Shown here: one piece after another, positions 18,254 to 28,105 of the stretch
Layout of the letters: each line of letters opens with the position of its first letter
Position numbering within the stretch: the stretch's first letter is position 1
Source: Bradyrhizobium iriomotense
Lineage (GTDB): Bacteria > Pseudomonadota > Alphaproteobacteria > Rhizobiales > Xanthobacteraceae
Assembly: GCF_018129405.1 (NCBI RefSeq)
Contig: NZ_JAFCLP010000003.1
Span: 186,001-250,000 of the forward strand
DNA: 64,000 nt
Direction of reading: 5' to 3'
Notes under the pieces: generated by a model
What the model was told of the DNA's origin: nothing
Database searches by the model: none
Seen by the model: only the letters and a program-made list of their open reading frames with translations
Position numbers and translations under genes: made by a program

Positions 18254-18637
18254 TCACCCGATCGCGATGCCGTTGCCGACGGTCCGGTTCAACACCTGGG
18301 TCGACTTCTCGATGCGCTCGGCGGCGGCGTTCAGGGCGTTCACCACCGCGGTCTGGGTCATGCGGGCGCGCTCGACGGCGGCGTTGCGGAAATCTCGGAG
18401 CTCGGTCAACTCCTGCTCGAGGGTTCGGACGCGGTTGCTGGTGTCGATCAGCTCGTCGCAGACGGTCAGCGCGGCCATCACGGTCAGCCGTGCATCGCCG
18501 ATCTCGCCGAATTTTCCGCGCAGCGACTGGATGCGTGTCTCCAGGGTTTCGGCGAGCTTGAGCAGCCGCACCTCCTGGCCCTCCTCGCAGGCCATGCGGT
18601 ATTGCCGGCCATTGATGGTGACGTTGATGTGGCTCAT
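18254..18637 (-). CDS. zapA: Cell division protein ZapA
   Basis: The 127-aa protein starts MSHINVTINGRQYRMACEEGQ, the beta-strand head of ZapA, followed by LLKLAETLETRIQSLRG, ARLTVMAALTVCDEL and a long C-terminal coiled coil. ZapA tetramers bundle FtsZ filaments at the division ring. The start overlaps the stop of the upstream DUF4164 gene by four bases. Together with the downstream 6S RNA and fau this reproduces the standard alphaproteobacterial zapA-ssrS-fau order. Confidence 0.93.
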   Translation of the reverse strand: MSHINVTINGRQYRMACEEGQEVRLLKLAETLETRIQSLRGKFGEIGDARLTVMAALTVCDELIDTSNRVRTLEQELTELRDFRNAAVERARMTQTAVVNALNAAAERIEKSTQVLNRTVGNGIAIG

Positions 18638-18954
18638 CCATCCTCTCCGGTATCGAGCACCGAGCGTATCGTGACGATTGCGGAATCCAGGCGGTCGGAG
18701 ATCTCGCGATTGGTGCGCTCGAGCTTGCGCGCCTTCACCAGCGCGCCGTCGAGCTCGTCGGCAAGTCGCGACCGGTCTGCGCCCAATGCCTGGATTCGCG
18801 CCGCGAGTTCGTTCTCGTCGCGATCGGCATCGCGCCGCCGCTCGACCGCGCTTTCGAGCGAGTCGAGCGCCGCCATGAGCCTGCGGGTCGCGATCTCGAT
18901 CTCGACGGCAGAGGACTCCGTCATGGCAGAGCTGTTGGACACGCGATCGTTCAT
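18634..18954 (-). CDS. DUF4164 coiled-coil protein, zapA neighbour
   Basis: The roughly 106-aa protein is almost entirely heptad-like helix: EIEIATRRLMAALDSLESAVERRRDADRDENELAARIQALGADRSRLADELDGALVKARKLERT. This matches the DUF4164 family found immediately upstream of zapA in Rhizobiales (sometimes called ZapB-like by position). A role with ZapA in division is plausible from the four-base overlap but not shown. The start could be the ATG at 18,954 or the one at 18,924; neither has a strong ribosome-binding site. A further upstream ATG gives an unlikely Gly/Gln-rich extension. Confidence 0.75.
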   Translation of the reverse strand: MNDRVSNSSAMTESSAVEIEIATRRLMAALDSLESAVERRRDADRDENELAARIQALGADRSRLADELDGALVKARKLERTNREISDRLDSAIVTIRSVLDTGEDG

Positions 18955-19311
18955 GCAGTCAGCGGCGGAACCTGGCGGCCTTTGCCCAGTGGCCTTTCCC
19001 TGGAGCTTGCCGTCCGGCAAAAGACTCGGTTCGGCAAGCGGTTAGAAGCAGAAATTTACGTGGCAAGCTAGCCAAGCGCAACGCCGCCCCGAAATTGTGC
19101 ACCGTTTGTCGGGGGCATGACCTCGTCGGAAAACCGGACGCCACTCTTCCGGGTCATGCCGCAAGCAACTTTTACCGCCGCCATGGCGTTTGATTGCCTT
19201 GGACTCCCGGAACCGAGGTGCTATCCAGCCCCCCATCTCCCGTGGCCGCCAGGCGCGATCCCGCGCGGCGCGCACGGCCATCAAGCGCCTCATTTCAGAC
19301 GGATTTTCATC

Positions 19312-21327
19312 ATGATGCAGCTCGACGCCACCCGTATGGCCCATACGCAGGTCGATGCCACCCGTATGGCCAATGCGATCCGCGGCCTTTCGATGGACGC
19401 TGTCGAGAAGGCCAAATCGGGCCATCCCGGCCTGCCGATGGGCGCCGCCGACATCGCCACGGTGCTGTTCACGCAATTCCTGAAATTCGACGCCGCCGCG
19501 CCCGCCTGGCCGGACCGCGACCGCTTCGTGCTGTCGGCCGGCCACGGCTCGATGCTGCTCTATTCGCTGCTGTATCTCACCGGCAATGCCGAGATGACGC
19601 TGGACCAGATCAAGCAGTTCCGCCAGGTCGACTCGCTGACCCCCGGCCATCCCGAGAATTTCCGCACCAAGGGCATCGAGACCACGACCGGCCCGCTCGG
19701 CCAGGGCATCTCGACCGCGGTCGGCATGGCGCTCGCCGAGAAGATGCTCGCCGCCGAGTTCGGCAAGAAGATCGTCGACCACCACACCTACGTGCTCGCC
19801 TCCGACGGCGACCTGATGGAGGGCATCTCGCAGGAAGCGATTGCGATGGCCGGGCACTGGAAGCTCAACAAGCTGATCGTGCTCTATGACGACAACGGCA
19901 TCTCGATCGACGGCCCGACCTCGCTCGCCGATTCCGTCGACCAGGTGAAGCGCTTCAAGTCCGCCGGCTGGGCCGCCGAGAAGATCGACGGCCAGGACCA
20001 GGCCGCCATCGCCGCAGCGATCACGCGCGCGCAGAAGTCGAACAAGCCGACGCTGATCGCCTGCCGCACCACCATCGGCTTCGGCGCGCCGAACAAGGCC
20101 GGCACCTCGAAGGTGCATGGCGAGGCGTTAGGGGCCGACGAGCTCAAGGCCGCCAAGGAAAATCTCGGCATCTCGCTGGAGCCGTTCGCGGTCGCCGATG
20201 ACGTGCTGAAGGCCTGGCGCGCAGCCGGCAGCCGCGGCGCTTCCGCGCGTCAGGAATGGGAAGCGCGGCTCGGCGAGCTCGGCAGCCGCAAGCGTGCCGA
20301 GTTCGAGCGCCGCCTGCGCCATGAGCGTCCGGCTTCGCTGGCGAAGGCGCTGAAGGCGCACAAGAAGGAGCTGCTGGAGAAGCCGCTCGTTGCCGCCACG
20401 CGCAAATCGTCGGAAGCGGCGATCGAGGCGATCGCAGCCGCGATGCCGATGGAATTTTTGGCGGGCTCGGCCGATCTCACCGGCTCCAACAACAACAAGG
20501 CGAAGTCGGCGACCGCCTTCTCGGCCAAGACGCCGAAGGGCCGCTTCATCCATTACGGCATCCGCGAGCACGGCATGGCGGCTGCGATGAACGGCATCTT
20601 CCTGCATGGCGGATTCGCACCGAACGGCGCGACCTTCCTCGTCTTCACCGATTATGCGCGGCCGGCGATGCGCCTTGCCGCGCTGATGGGCGCCGGCGTC
20701 GTCTACGTGATGACGCACGATTCCATCGGCCTCGGCGAGGACGGCCCGACCCATCAGCCGGTCGAGCATCTCGCCGCACTTCGCGCCATGCCCAACATGC
20801 GCGTGTTCCGCCCATGCGATTCCATCGAGGTCGCCGAGTGCTGGGAACTGGCGCTGAACCGCGTCGACGGTCCGACCGTGCTGGCGCTGACGCGGCAGAA
20901 CCTGCCGCAACTCCGCACCACCGCCCCGAACGACAATCCCTGCGCAGCCGGCGCCTATGAACTGGTTCCGGCGCAGGGCGAAGCCAAGGTATCGCTGTTC
21001 GCGTCCGGCTCGGAGGTCGAGATCGCAGTTGCCGCGCAGAAGCAGCTCGCCGAGCGCGGCATCGCGTCACGGGTGGTGTCGGTGCCCTCGCTCGAGCTTT
21101 TGTTAGCGCAACCAGAAGCCAAGCGCGCCGCCATCATCGGCAATGCGCCGGTGAAGATCGCGATCGAGGCCGCGGTGCGCTGGGGCTGGGATGCCGTGAT
21201 CGGCCAGGATGGCGAATTCATCGGCATGCATTCCTTCGGCGAAAGCGGCCCGGCGAAGGAGCTTTACAAGCATTTCGGCATCACCGCCGAGGCTGCGGTT
21301 AACGCCGTGCTGAAGCGCGTCAGCTGA
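19312..21327 (+). CDS. tkt: Transketolase
   Basis: The 671-aa protein has the complete TPP-enzyme architecture: [19 protein letters not shown] near the N terminus, the TPP/metal motif [21 protein letters not shown] with DDNGISIDG, the pyrimidine domain with [13 protein letters not shown] and [20 protein letters not shown], and a C-terminal domain. It transfers two-carbon ketol units in the pentose phosphate and Calvin cycles. The start ATG at 19,312 was chosen because conserved sequence begins soon after and the open region upstream is low-complexity. The N terminus carries a short in-frame duplication (DATRMA twice, 11 residues apart). It leads a same-strand cluster with gap, pgk and two aldolases. 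Confidence 0.97.
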   Translation: MMQLDATRMAHTQVDATRMANAIRGLSMDAVEKAKSGHPGLPMGAADIATVLFTQFLKFDAAAPAWPDRDRFVLSAGHGSMLLYSLLYLTGNAEMTLDQIKQFRQVDSLTPGHPENFRTKGIETTTGPLGQGISTAVGMALAEKMLAAEFGKKIVDHHTYVLASDGDLMEGISQEAIAMAGHWKLNKLIVLYDDNGISIDGPTSLADSVDQVKRFKSAGWAAEKIDGQDQAAIAAAITRAQKSNKPTLIACRTTIGFGAPNKAGTSKVHGEALGADELKAAKENLGISLEPFAVADDVLKAWRAAGSRGASARQEWEARLGELGSRKRAEFERRLRHERPASLAKALKAHKKELLEKPLVAATRKSSEAAIEAIAAAMPMEFLAGSADLTGSNNNKAKSATAFSAKTPKGRFIHYGIREHGMAAAMNGIFLHGGFAPNGATFLVFTDYARPAMRLAALMGAGVVYVMTHDSIGLGEDGPTHQPVEHLAALRAMPNMRVFRPCDSIEVAECWELALNRVDGPTVLALTRQNLPQLRTTAPNDNPCAAGAYELVPAQGEAKVSLFASGSEVEIAVAAQKQLAERGIASRVVSVPSLELLLAQPEAKRAAIIGNAPVKIAIEAAVRWGWDAVIGQDGEFIGMHSFGESGPAKELYKHFGITAEAAVNAVLKRVS

Positions 21328-21475
21328 GAGTTGAGCTTGTCAAAAAAAAGGACTACGTAACGTCTCATATGATCAAGCCCCCGCCCGGCCGAACCGGGCG
21401 TCCGCCCTAAAAAACCCACGCAGGCGCGCGAAGCGCGTTGTGCGGGACGACAACGGTCATTGAAGGAGACGAAAC

Positions 21476-22483
21476 ATGGCAGTCCGCGTCGGAATCAACG
21501 GTTTTGGCCGCATCGGCCGCAACGTGCTGCGGGCTATCGCCGAGTCAGGCCGCAAGGACATCGAGGTCGTCGGCATCAACGATCTCGGCCCGGTCGAAAC
21601 CAACGCCCATCTGCTGCGTTTCGACAGCGTCCATGGCCGCTTCCCCGGCACCGTGACCGTCGACGGTGACTCGATCAACCTCGGCAGCGGCAAGATCAAG
21701 GTGACCGCCGAGCGCGATCCCTCGAAGCTGCCCTGGAAGGATCTCGGCGTCGACATCGCGCTCGAGTGCACCGGCATCTTCACCTCGAAGGACAAGGCCT
21801 CCGCACATCTGACCGCCGGCGCCAAGCGCGTGCTGGTCTCCGCGCCCGCCGACGGCGCCGACGCCACCATCGTCTACGGCGTCAATCACGAGACGCTGAC
21901 CAAGGATCATCTGGTCGTTTCCAACGGAAGCTGCACCACCAACTGCCTCGCGCCGGTCGCCAAGGTGCTGAACGATCTCGTCGGCATCGAGACCGGTTTC
22001 ATGACCACGATCCACGCCTATACCGGCGACCAGCCGACGCTGGACACGCTGCACAAGGATCTCTACCGCGGCCGCGCGGCCGCGATGTCGATGATCCCGA
22101 CCTCGACCGGCGCTGCCAAGGCGATCGGACTCGTGCTGCCGGAACTGAAGGGCAAGCTCGACGGCGTCGCGATCCGCGTGCCGACCCCGAACGTCTCGGT
22201 GGTCGACCTCAAGATCGTCGCCAAGCGCGCCACCGATGCGAAGGAAATCAACGCGGCGATGAAGCGCGCCTCCGAGCAGCAGCTCAAGGGCATCCTCGGC
22301 TACACCAGTGCGCCGAACGTCTCGATCGACTTCAACCACGATCCGCACTCCTCGACCTTCCACGAGGACCAGACCAAGGTGCAGAACGGCACGCTGGTGC
22401 GCGTGATGTCCTGGTACGACAACGAGTGGGGCTTCTCGAACCGCATGGCGGACACCGCCGTCGCGCTGGCGAAGGTGATCTAA
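21476..22483 (+). CDS. gap: Type I glyceraldehyde-3-phosphate dehydrogenase
   Basis: The 335-aa protein starts [20 protein letters not shown] (Rossmann motif). The catalytic Cys is Cys153 in [12 protein letters not shown], followed by the phosphate-binding [20 protein letters not shown] and the C-terminal [13 protein letters not shown]. The NDLG stretch after the second beta strand keeps the acidic residue typical of NAD specificity. GAAGGAG lies six bases upstream of the ATG. It oxidises glyceraldehyde-3-phosphate in glycolysis or reduces 1,3-bisphosphoglycerate in gluconeogenesis and the Calvin cycle. The position between tkt and pgk is typical of rhizobia. Confidence 0.98.
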   Translation: MAVRVGINGFGRIGRNVLRAIAESGRKDIEVVGINDLGPVETNAHLLRFDSVHGRFPGTVTVDGDSINLGSGKIKVTAERDPSKLPWKDLGVDIALECTGIFTSKDKASAHLTAGAKRVLVSAPADGADATIVYGVNHETLTKDHLVVSNGSCTTNCLAPVAKVLNDLVGIETGFMTTIHAYTGDQPTLDTLHKDLYRGRAAAMSMIPTSTGAAKAIGLVLPELKGKLDGVAIRVPTPNVSVVDLKIVAKRATDAKEINAAMKRASEQQLKGILGYTSAPNVSIDFNHDPHSSTFHEDQTKVQNGTLVRVMSWYDNEWGFSNRMADTAVALAKVI

Positions 22484-22498
22484 CTTCGCTGCGATTTC

Positions 22499-22575
22499 GT
22501 CATTCCGGGATGGTCCGAAGGACCAGACCCGGAATCTCGAGATTCCGGGTTCGCGCTAAGCGCGCCCGGAATGAC
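22499..22575. repeat. Intergenic palindromic repeat, family B
   Basis: It starts GTCATTCCGGGATGGTCCGA and ends CGCGCCCGGAATGAC, with GGAATCTCGAGATTCC as a perfect inner palindrome. It lies in the 116-bp gap between gap and pgk. Copies with the same termini and core are at 42.8 and 55.0 kb. Confidence 0.85.
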
Positions 22576-22599
22576 AGTCCAAATGGTTGAGACCATCTC

Positions 22600-23796
22600 A
22601 TGGCGAACAAATTCCGCACCCTCGACGACGTCGACGTGAAGGGCAAACGCGTGCTGCTGCGCGTCGATCTCAACGTGCCCATGGACAACGGGCGCGTCAC
22701 CGACGCAACGCGGCTCGAGCGCGTCGCGCCGACCATCACCGAAATCTCGGACAAGGGCGGCAAGGTCATCCTGCTCGCGCATTTCGGCCGGCCGAAGGGC
22801 CGCGATGCCAAGGACTCGCTGCAGCCAGTTGCCGAGGCGCTGTCCAAGGTCGTGAAGAAGCCCGTCGGCTTTGCCGAGGACTGCATCGGCGAGGCTGCGG
22901 CCACAGCCGTTGCGGCCCTGAACGACGGCGACATTCTCTGTCTGGAAAACACCCGCTTCCACAAGGAAGAGGAAAAGAACGATCCCGCCTTCGTCGCGGA
23001 ATTGGCAAAGCTCGGCGACATCTGGGTCAGTGACGCGTTCTCGGCCGCGCACCGCGCCCACGCCTCGACCGAAGGCCTCGGCCACAAGCTGCCGGCCTAT
23101 GCCGGCCGCACCATGCAGGCCGAACTCGATGCGCTGGAGAAGGCACTGGGCTCGCCGACCAAGCCGGTCATCGCCATCATCGGCGGCGCAAAAGTCTCGA
23201 CCAAGATCGACCTGCTCGAAAATCTCGTCACCAAGGTCGACGCGCTGGTGATCGGCGGCGGCATGGCCAACACCTTCCTGCACGCCCAGGGCGTCGCGGT
23301 CGGCAAGTCGCTGGCCGAGAAGGATCTCGCCCCGACCGCGCTGCGCATCATGGAGAAGGCGGAAGCCGCCAACTGCGCGATCATCCTGCCGGTGGATGCC
23401 ACCGTCGCCTATCATTTCGCCGCGAACGCGCCCTCGCACGCCTATGGCCTCGATGCGATCCCGGCCGACGGCATGATCCTCGACGTCGGCCCGCAATCGA
23501 TCGTGCGCGTCCAGGCCGCGATCGACGATGCGGCGACGCTGGTCTGGAACGGCCCGTTGGGAGCCTTCGAGCTGCAGCCGTTCGACCGTGGCACGGTCGC
23601 GGCCGCCAGGCACGCCGCCGAGCGCACCAAGGCCAAGAAGCTGATCTCGATCGCGGGCGGCGGCGACACGGTTGCAGCCCTCAACCAGGCCCATGTGGCC
23701 GGTGACTTCACCTATGTCTCGACCGCCGGTGGCGCATTTCTTGAATGGATGGAAGGCAAGCCCCTGCCCGGCGTCGAAGTCCTGCGCATCAAGTAA
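22600..23796 (+). CDS. pgk: Phosphoglycerate kinase
   Basis: The 398-aa protein has the signature [41 protein letters not shown], the hinge [18 protein letters not shown] and the C-terminal nucleotide-binding [13 protein letters not shown]. It interconverts 1,3-bisphosphoglycerate and 3-phosphoglycerate with ADP/ATP. It lies between gap and a class II aldolase on the same strand. The family B palindrome just upstream could influence the mRNA between gap and pgk. Confidence 0.98.
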   Translation: MANKFRTLDDVDVKGKRVLLRVDLNVPMDNGRVTDATRLERVAPTITEISDKGGKVILLAHFGRPKGRDAKDSLQPVAEALSKVVKKPVGFAEDCIGEAAATAVAALNDGDILCLENTRFHKEEEKNDPAFVAELAKLGDIWVSDAFSAAHRAHASTEGLGHKLPAYAGRTMQAELDALEKALGSPTKPVIAIIGGAKVSTKIDLLENLVTKVDALVIGGGMANTFLHAQGVAVGKSLAEKDLAPTALRIMEKAEAANCAIILPVDATVAYHFAANAPSHAYGLDAIPADGMILDVGPQSIVRVQAAIDDAATLVWNGPLGAFELQPFDRGTVAAARHAAERTKAKKLISIAGGGDTVAALNQAHVAGDFTYVSTAGGAFLEWMEGKPLPGVEVLRIK

Positions 23797-23848
23797 TTCG
23801 TCGGCAAGAAAGAAGCGGCCCTGTAGGCCCAAACGGAGAAAAAGACAC

Positions 23849-24916
23849 ATGGCTCGGATCACGTTACGTCAATTGCTCGACCATGCGGCGGAGAACGATT
23901 ACGGCGTACCGGCCTTCAACATCAACAACATGGAGCAGGCGCTGGCGATCATGGACGCGGCCAACCAGGTCGACGCGCCCGTCATCATCCAGGCCTCGCG
24001 CGGTGCGCGCTCCTACGCCAACGACGTCATGCTCAAGCACATGATGGACGCGGTGACCGAGATCTATCCGCACATCCCGGTCTGCGTGCATCTCGACCAC
24101 GGCAACGAGCCCGCGACCTGCATGACCGCGATCCAGGCCGGCTTCACCTCCGTCATGATGGACGGCTCGCTCAAGGCCGACGGCAAGACGCCGGGCGACT
24201 GGGGCTACAATATCGGCGTCACCAAGACCGTGACCGACATGGCCCATCTCGGCGGCATCTCGGTCGAGGGCGAGTTAGGGGTGCTCGGCTCGCTCGAAAC
24301 CGGCATGGGCGACAAGGAAGACGGCCACGGCGCCGAAGGCAAGCTCAGCCACGACCAGCTGCTGACCAATCCGGACGAGGCCGTGAAGTTCGTGCAGGAG
24401 ACCAGGGTCGACGCGCTCGCGATCGCGATGGGGACTTCTCACGGTGCTTACAAATTTACCCGCAAGCCCGACGGCGACATCCTCGCCATGAACGTGATCG
24501 AGGAGATCCATCGCAAGCTGCCGAACACGCACCTCGTGATGCACGGCTCCTCCTCGGTACCGCAGGACCTGCAGGACATCATCAACGCCTATGGCGGCAA
24601 GATGAAGCCGACCTGGGGCGTGCCGGTGGCCGAGATCCAGCGCGGCATCAAGAACGGCGTGCGCAAGATCAACATCGACACCGACAACCGCATGGCGATG
24701 ACCGGCCAGATCCGGAAGGTGCTGAAGGACAATCCGGAAGAGTTCGATCCGCGCAAGTACCTGAAGCCGGCGATGGAAGCGATGACCAAGCTGTGCAAGC
24801 AGCGGCTGCAGGAGTTCAACACCGCGGGCCAGGCCTCCAAGATCAAGAAGGTCCTGACCACCGCCGAGATGGCCAAGCGCTACGCCAAGGGCGAGCTTGA
24901 TCCCCGCGTCGCGTAA
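23849..24916 (+). CDS. fba: Class II fructose-bisphosphate aldolase (Calvin-cycle subtype)
   Basis: The 355-aa zinc-dependent aldolase begins [27 protein letters not shown]. Metal and substrate motifs include [58 protein letters not shown] and [13 protein letters not shown], whose histidines would bind Zn. The long form with the [16 protein letters not shown] insert is typical of the Calvin/CbbA-type subgroup. It starts 52 bp after pgk, after CGGAGAAAAAG, and is probably in the same transcript. A class I aldolase follows 290 bp downstream, giving two unrelated enzymes for the same reaction. Confidence 0.97.
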   Translation: MARITLRQLLDHAAENDYGVPAFNINNMEQALAIMDAANQVDAPVIIQASRGARSYANDVMLKHMMDAVTEIYPHIPVCVHLDHGNEPATCMTAIQAGFTSVMMDGSLKADGKTPGDWGYNIGVTKTVTDMAHLGGISVEGELGVLGSLETGMGDKEDGHGAEGKLSHDQLLTNPDEAVKFVQETRVDALAIAMGTSHGAYKFTRKPDGDILAMNVIEEIHRKLPNTHLVMHGSSSVPQDLQDIINAYGGKMKPTWGVPVAEIQRGIKNGVRKINIDTDNRMAMTGQIRKVLKDNPEEFDPRKYLKPAMEAMTKLCKQRLQEFNTAGQASKIKKVLTTAEMAKRYAKGELDPRVA

Positions 24917-24953
24917 GCGATCGCGCGGTGGCGTGAGGCTAGATGCGCCCTAT

Positions 24954-25100
24954 CCTCCCCTCGCCCCGCTTGCGGGGAGAGGGTCAGGGTGAGGGGGAGT
25001 CTCCCCGGGGGCGGTAGTAGACGGACTCGCGGAGAGTCCCCCTCACCCGGATTTTACGCTGCGCGCAAAATCCGGCCTCTCCCCGCAAGCGGGGAGAGGC
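24954..25100. repeat. Intergenic long inverted repeat, family F
   Basis: CCTCCCCTCGCCCCGCTTGC-GGGGAGAGGGTCAGGGTGAGGGGGA on the left is mirrored by CCCCCTCACCCGGATTT and CCTCTCCCCGCAAGCGGGGAGAGG on the right. It is a strong foldback between the two aldolase genes. Confidence 0.8.
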
Positions 25101-25209
25101 GAAGAACCTCCCTCCCCCCTTTACCCTGCGACGAACGTTAACTCGGCAATTGCCCGAGAACGGTCTATTTTCACGGGCAAGGGCAGAATCGTTTTGGGAG
25201 GACCTCTCG

Positions 25210-26235
25210 ATGAATCTGACTGAGCTCAACAGGATCGCGACCGCCATGGTTGCGCCGGGCAAGGGTATCCTTGCCGCCGACGAATCCTCCGGCACCATCA
25301 AGAAGCGTTTTGACGCGATCGGCGTGGAATCGACCGAGACCAACCGCCGCGACTATCGCGAAATGCTGTTCCGCTCCAACGAAGCCATGAGCCAGTATAT
25401 TTCCGGCGTGATCCTCTATGACGAGACGATCTGGCAGACGGCCGCGGACGGCACGCCCCTCATCAAGCTGATCGAGAGCAGCGGCGCCATTCCCGGCATC
25501 AAGGTCGACGAAGGCACGCAAGGCCTGCCGATGTGCCCGGGTGAGCTCGTCACCGTCGGGCTCGACAAGCTCGCCGAGCGGCTGAAGAAATATTACGAGC
25601 GCGGCGCGCGCTTCGCCAAATGGCGCGCGGTGATCGACATCGGCAGCGGCATTCCCTCGATGACGGCGATCGGCGTCAACGCCCATGCACTGGCGCGCTA
25701 TGCCGCGCTGTGCCAGGCCGCACAGATCGTGCCGATCGTCGAGCCTGAGGTGCTGATGGACGGCGACCACGACATCGATCGCTGCTATGACGTCACCCAG
25801 CGCGTGCTCAACAAGACGTTTCAGGAATTGCGCGTGCAGCGCGTCGCGCTCGAAGGCATGGTGCTGAAGCCGAACATGGCGATCTCAGGCAAGAAATGCA
25901 CAAAGCAGGCCTCCGTGGAGGAGGTCGCGGAGAAGACGATCCGGCTGCTGAAGGCCTGCGTGCCGGCGGCGGTGCCGGGCATCGCCTTCCTCTCCGGCGG
26001 CCAGTCGGACGAGGAGGCAACCGCGCATCTGAATGCCATGCACAAGCTCGGTCCGCTGCCCTGGGGCCTGACCTTCTCCTACGGCCGCGCCCTGCAGGCC
26101 GCGCCGCAGAAGGCCTGGTCGGGCAAGGCCGAGAACGTCGCTGCCGGACAGCGCGCCTTCAGCCATCGCGCCCGGATGAACGGCCTCGCCTCCAAGGGCG
26201 AATGGCAAAGCAGCCTGGAAAAGAAGGCAGCCTAG
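25210..26235 (+). CDS. Class I fructose-bisphosphate aldolase
   Basis: The 341-aa protein belongs to the Schiff-base (vertebrate-like) class I family: GKGILAADESSGTIKKRFDAIGVES, SGVILYDETIWQ, and LEGMVLKPNMAISG, with Lys220 the expected Schiff-base lysine, then FLSGGQSDEEATAHLNAM and LTFSYGRALQ. It cleaves fructose-1,6-bisphosphate without metal. The ATG at 25,210 follows GGGAGGACC at good spacing; an upstream in-frame start is less likely. It lies just after the class II enzyme in the same orientation but beyond a long foldback, so the two may be separately regulated. Confidence 0.97.
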   Translation: MNLTELNRIATAMVAPGKGILAADESSGTIKKRFDAIGVESTETNRRDYREMLFRSNEAMSQYISGVILYDETIWQTAADGTPLIKLIESSGAIPGIKVDEGTQGLPMCPGELVTVGLDKLAERLKKYYERGARFAKWRAVIDIGSGIPSMTAIGVNAHALARYAALCQAAQIVPIVEPEVLMDGDHDIDRCYDVTQRVLNKTFQELRVQRVALEGMVLKPNMAISGKKCTKQASVEEVAEKTIRLLKACVPAAVPGIAFLSGGQSDEEATAHLNAMHKLGPLPWGLTFSYGRALQAAPQKAWSGKAENVAAGQRAFSHRARMNGLASKGEWQSSLEKKAA

Positions 26236-26238
26236 ATC

Positions 26239-26928
26239 TTGTCGAACAAACCGCCCCCGCCGCGCCCGGCGCCGCGTCTCTATCTCGCGACGCCTGTTGT
26301 CGATGATCCCGCTGCGCTCGTCGCCGAGCTGCCGGCTCTACTCGCCTCCGCCGATGTCGCGGCCGTATTGCTGCGGCTGAAGGAGACCGACCAGCGCACC
26401 ATGACCTCGCGCATCAAGGCGCTCGCGCCGCCGGTGCAGAAAGCGGGCGCGGCGCTACTCGTCGACGGCCATCCCGAGCTCGTCGCACGTGGTGGCGCCG
26501 ACGGCGCACACCTGCCCGGCATCGCCGCGCTGAAGGAGGCGCTGCCATCGCTCAAGCCCGATCGCATCGCCGGCGTCGGCGGGCTGACGACGCGGCACCA
26601 TTCCATGGATGCGGGCGAGATGGGCGCCGACTATGTGCTGTTCGGCGAACCCGACGCGAAGGGCCAGCGTCCCTCGTCGCAGGCGATTGCCGAACGGCTG
26701 GACTGGTGGGCCGAGCTGTTCGAGCCGCCCTGCGTCGGCTTTGCGACGTCGCTGGAGGAGGCCTACGACTTCGCCGTCAGCGGCGCCGATTTCGTGCTGG
26801 TCGGCGACTTCATCTGGGCCGATCCGCGCGGGCCCAAGGCTACGCTGATCGAGGTCGATGCTGCGATCAAGAAGGCCCATGCGACGGCGCCGGGCGGCCA
26901 GGATACTGCCGGTCAGGAGCACGGCTAG
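26239..26928 (+). CDS. Thiamine phosphate synthase-like (ThiE/TenI fold) protein
   Basis: The 229-aa TIM-barrel protein has RLYLATPVVDD, AAVLLRLKETDQRT, ALLVDGHPELVARGGADGAHLPG, GVGGLTTRHHSMDAGEMGADYVLFGEP and SGADFVLVGDFIW, reminiscent of ThiE, where the 'DGVHLGQ' and 'GADYVxxGP' motifs bind phosphate. The ADGAHLPG variant and the lack of the rest of a thi operon leave the activity uncertain; TenI-like or another function is possible. A TTG at 26,239, three bases after the aldolase stop, appears to be the start, which suggests translational coupling. The next gene begins eight bases after its stop. Confidence 0.78.
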   Translation: MSNKPPPPRPAPRLYLATPVVDDPAALVAELPALLASADVAAVLLRLKETDQRTMTSRIKALAPPVQKAGAALLVDGHPELVARGGADGAHLPGIAALKEALPSLKPDRIAGVGGLTTRHHSMDAGEMGADYVLFGEPDAKGQRPSSQAIAERLDWWAELFEPPCVGFATSLEEAYDFAVSGADFVLVGDFIWADPRGPKATLIEVDAAIKKAHATAPGGQDTAGQEHG

Positions 26929-26936
26929 CGCCTGAC

Positions 26937-28019
26937 ATGAAGCTCCAGCGCATCACCATCCTGGCCACGCTGCTGCTCACTGGGCCCGCGGCCGCGCAGC
27001 TCCAGATCACGCCGCCGGCGACGACGCCGAGCCCTTCGGCCGAGAAGCAGAAGCCCAAGGCGCCTCCGCCCGCCAAGAAAAAGGAGGCCGCGCCGGCGCC
27101 GAAGCCTTCGGCCTCGCCCAAGCCCGCCGCTTCTCCAAAACCTCAGCTGCCCGCGACCGTGATCCCGGCGCCGCCGACCGACACGCCCGGCGTCGATCTG
27201 GTGTTCGGCGCCTACCAGCGCGGCCAGTACAAGACCGCGTTCGAGCTCGCCACCGCCCGCGCTGCAGCCGGCGATCCCAAGGCGATGACCATGCTCGGCG
27301 AGCTCTATTCCAACGCCATGGGCATCCGCCGCGACTACGCCAAGGCGCTCGAATGGTACAAGCGCGCCTCCGACGCCGGCGACCGCGAGGCGATGTTCGC
27401 CCTCGCCATGCTGCGCATTTCCGGCCGCGGCGGCCCGGTCGACAAGGGCGAGGCGGTCAAGCTGATGGCCTCCGCCGCCAAGCTCGGCGAGCCCAAGGCG
27501 GCCTATAACCTCGCGCTGCTCTATCTCGACGGCCAGACCCTGCCGCAGGACGTCAAGCGTTCCGCCGAGCTGCTGCGCCAGGCTGCGGACGCCGGCCTGC
27601 CCGAGGCGCAATACGCGCTCGCGACCTTCTACAAGGAAGGCACCGGTGTGCCGAAGGACCCCGAAAGGGCGGTGCGGCTGCTACAGGCCGCCTCGCTCGC
27701 CGACAATGTCGATGCCGAGGTCGAATACGCCATCGCCATGTTCAACGGCACCGGCACGCCGAAGAACCAGCCCGCGGCTGTCGCGTTGCTCCGCAAGGCC
27801 TCGCGCCAGGGCAGCGCGATCGCGCAGAACCGCCTCGCCTGGGTGCTGATCAACGGCATGGGCGCGACCGCGGACAAGATCGAGGGCTTCAAATGGCACC
27901 TGGTGGCCAAAACCGGTGGCAAGGGCGATCCGGAGCTCGACAAGCAATTGTCCGATCTGCCGGCCGACGACCGGGCCAAGGCGGAGGCTGCCGCCAAGAA
28001 ATGGCTCGGGACCAAATGA
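26937..28019 (+). CDS. Exported Sel1/TPR-repeat protein
   Basis: The 360-aa protein starts MKLQRITILATLLLTGPAAAQ (Sec signal), followed by a Pro/Lys/Ala-rich linker (about residues 25-80, with several PKPxA units). At least five Sel1-like repeats follow, seen as AAGDPKAMTMLGELYSNAMG, YKRASDAGDREAMFALAML, AKLGEPKAAYNLALLYLDG, AADAGLPEAQYALATFYKEG and SRQGSAIAQNRLAWVLINGMG. Such proteins are periplasmic adaptors in various assemblies. The start ATG follows the upstream stop by only eight bases. The binding partner is unknown; the linker may span to the envelope. Confidence 0.88.
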   Translation: MKLQRITILATLLLTGPAAAQLQITPPATTPSPSAEKQKPKAPPPAKKKEAAPAPKPSASPKPAASPKPQLPATVIPAPPTDTPGVDLVFGAYQRGQYKTAFELATARAAAGDPKAMTMLGELYSNAMGIRRDYAKALEWYKRASDAGDREAMFALAMLRISGRGGPVDKGEAVKLMASAAKLGEPKAAYNLALLYLDGQTLPQDVKRSAELLRQAADAGLPEAQYALATFYKEGTGVPKDPERAVRLLQAASLADNVDAEVEYAIAMFNGTGTPKNQPAAVALLRKASRQGSAIAQNRLAWVLINGMGATADKIEGFKWHLVAKTGGKGDPELDKQLSDLPADDRAKAEAAAKKWLGTK

Positions 28020-28105
28020 CTTGACGCGGGGCCCCTCACGGGGCACCCAGTCCCTCAAACAGGCGTGTTTCTGCGCCCATCTCCCCCGATCAAGACCCAG
28101 AGCAC

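Noticed and set aside
21370-21415. Hairpin GCCCGG-CCGAA-CCGGGC before gap considered as a tkt terminator
   Set aside because: No T-run follows on the plus strand (an A-run does), so it is not a convincing terminator for tkt.
28031-28044. GCCCC-TCAC-GGGGC hairpin after the Sel1 gene considered as a terminator
   Set aside because: The stem is only five base pairs and is not followed by a T-run.
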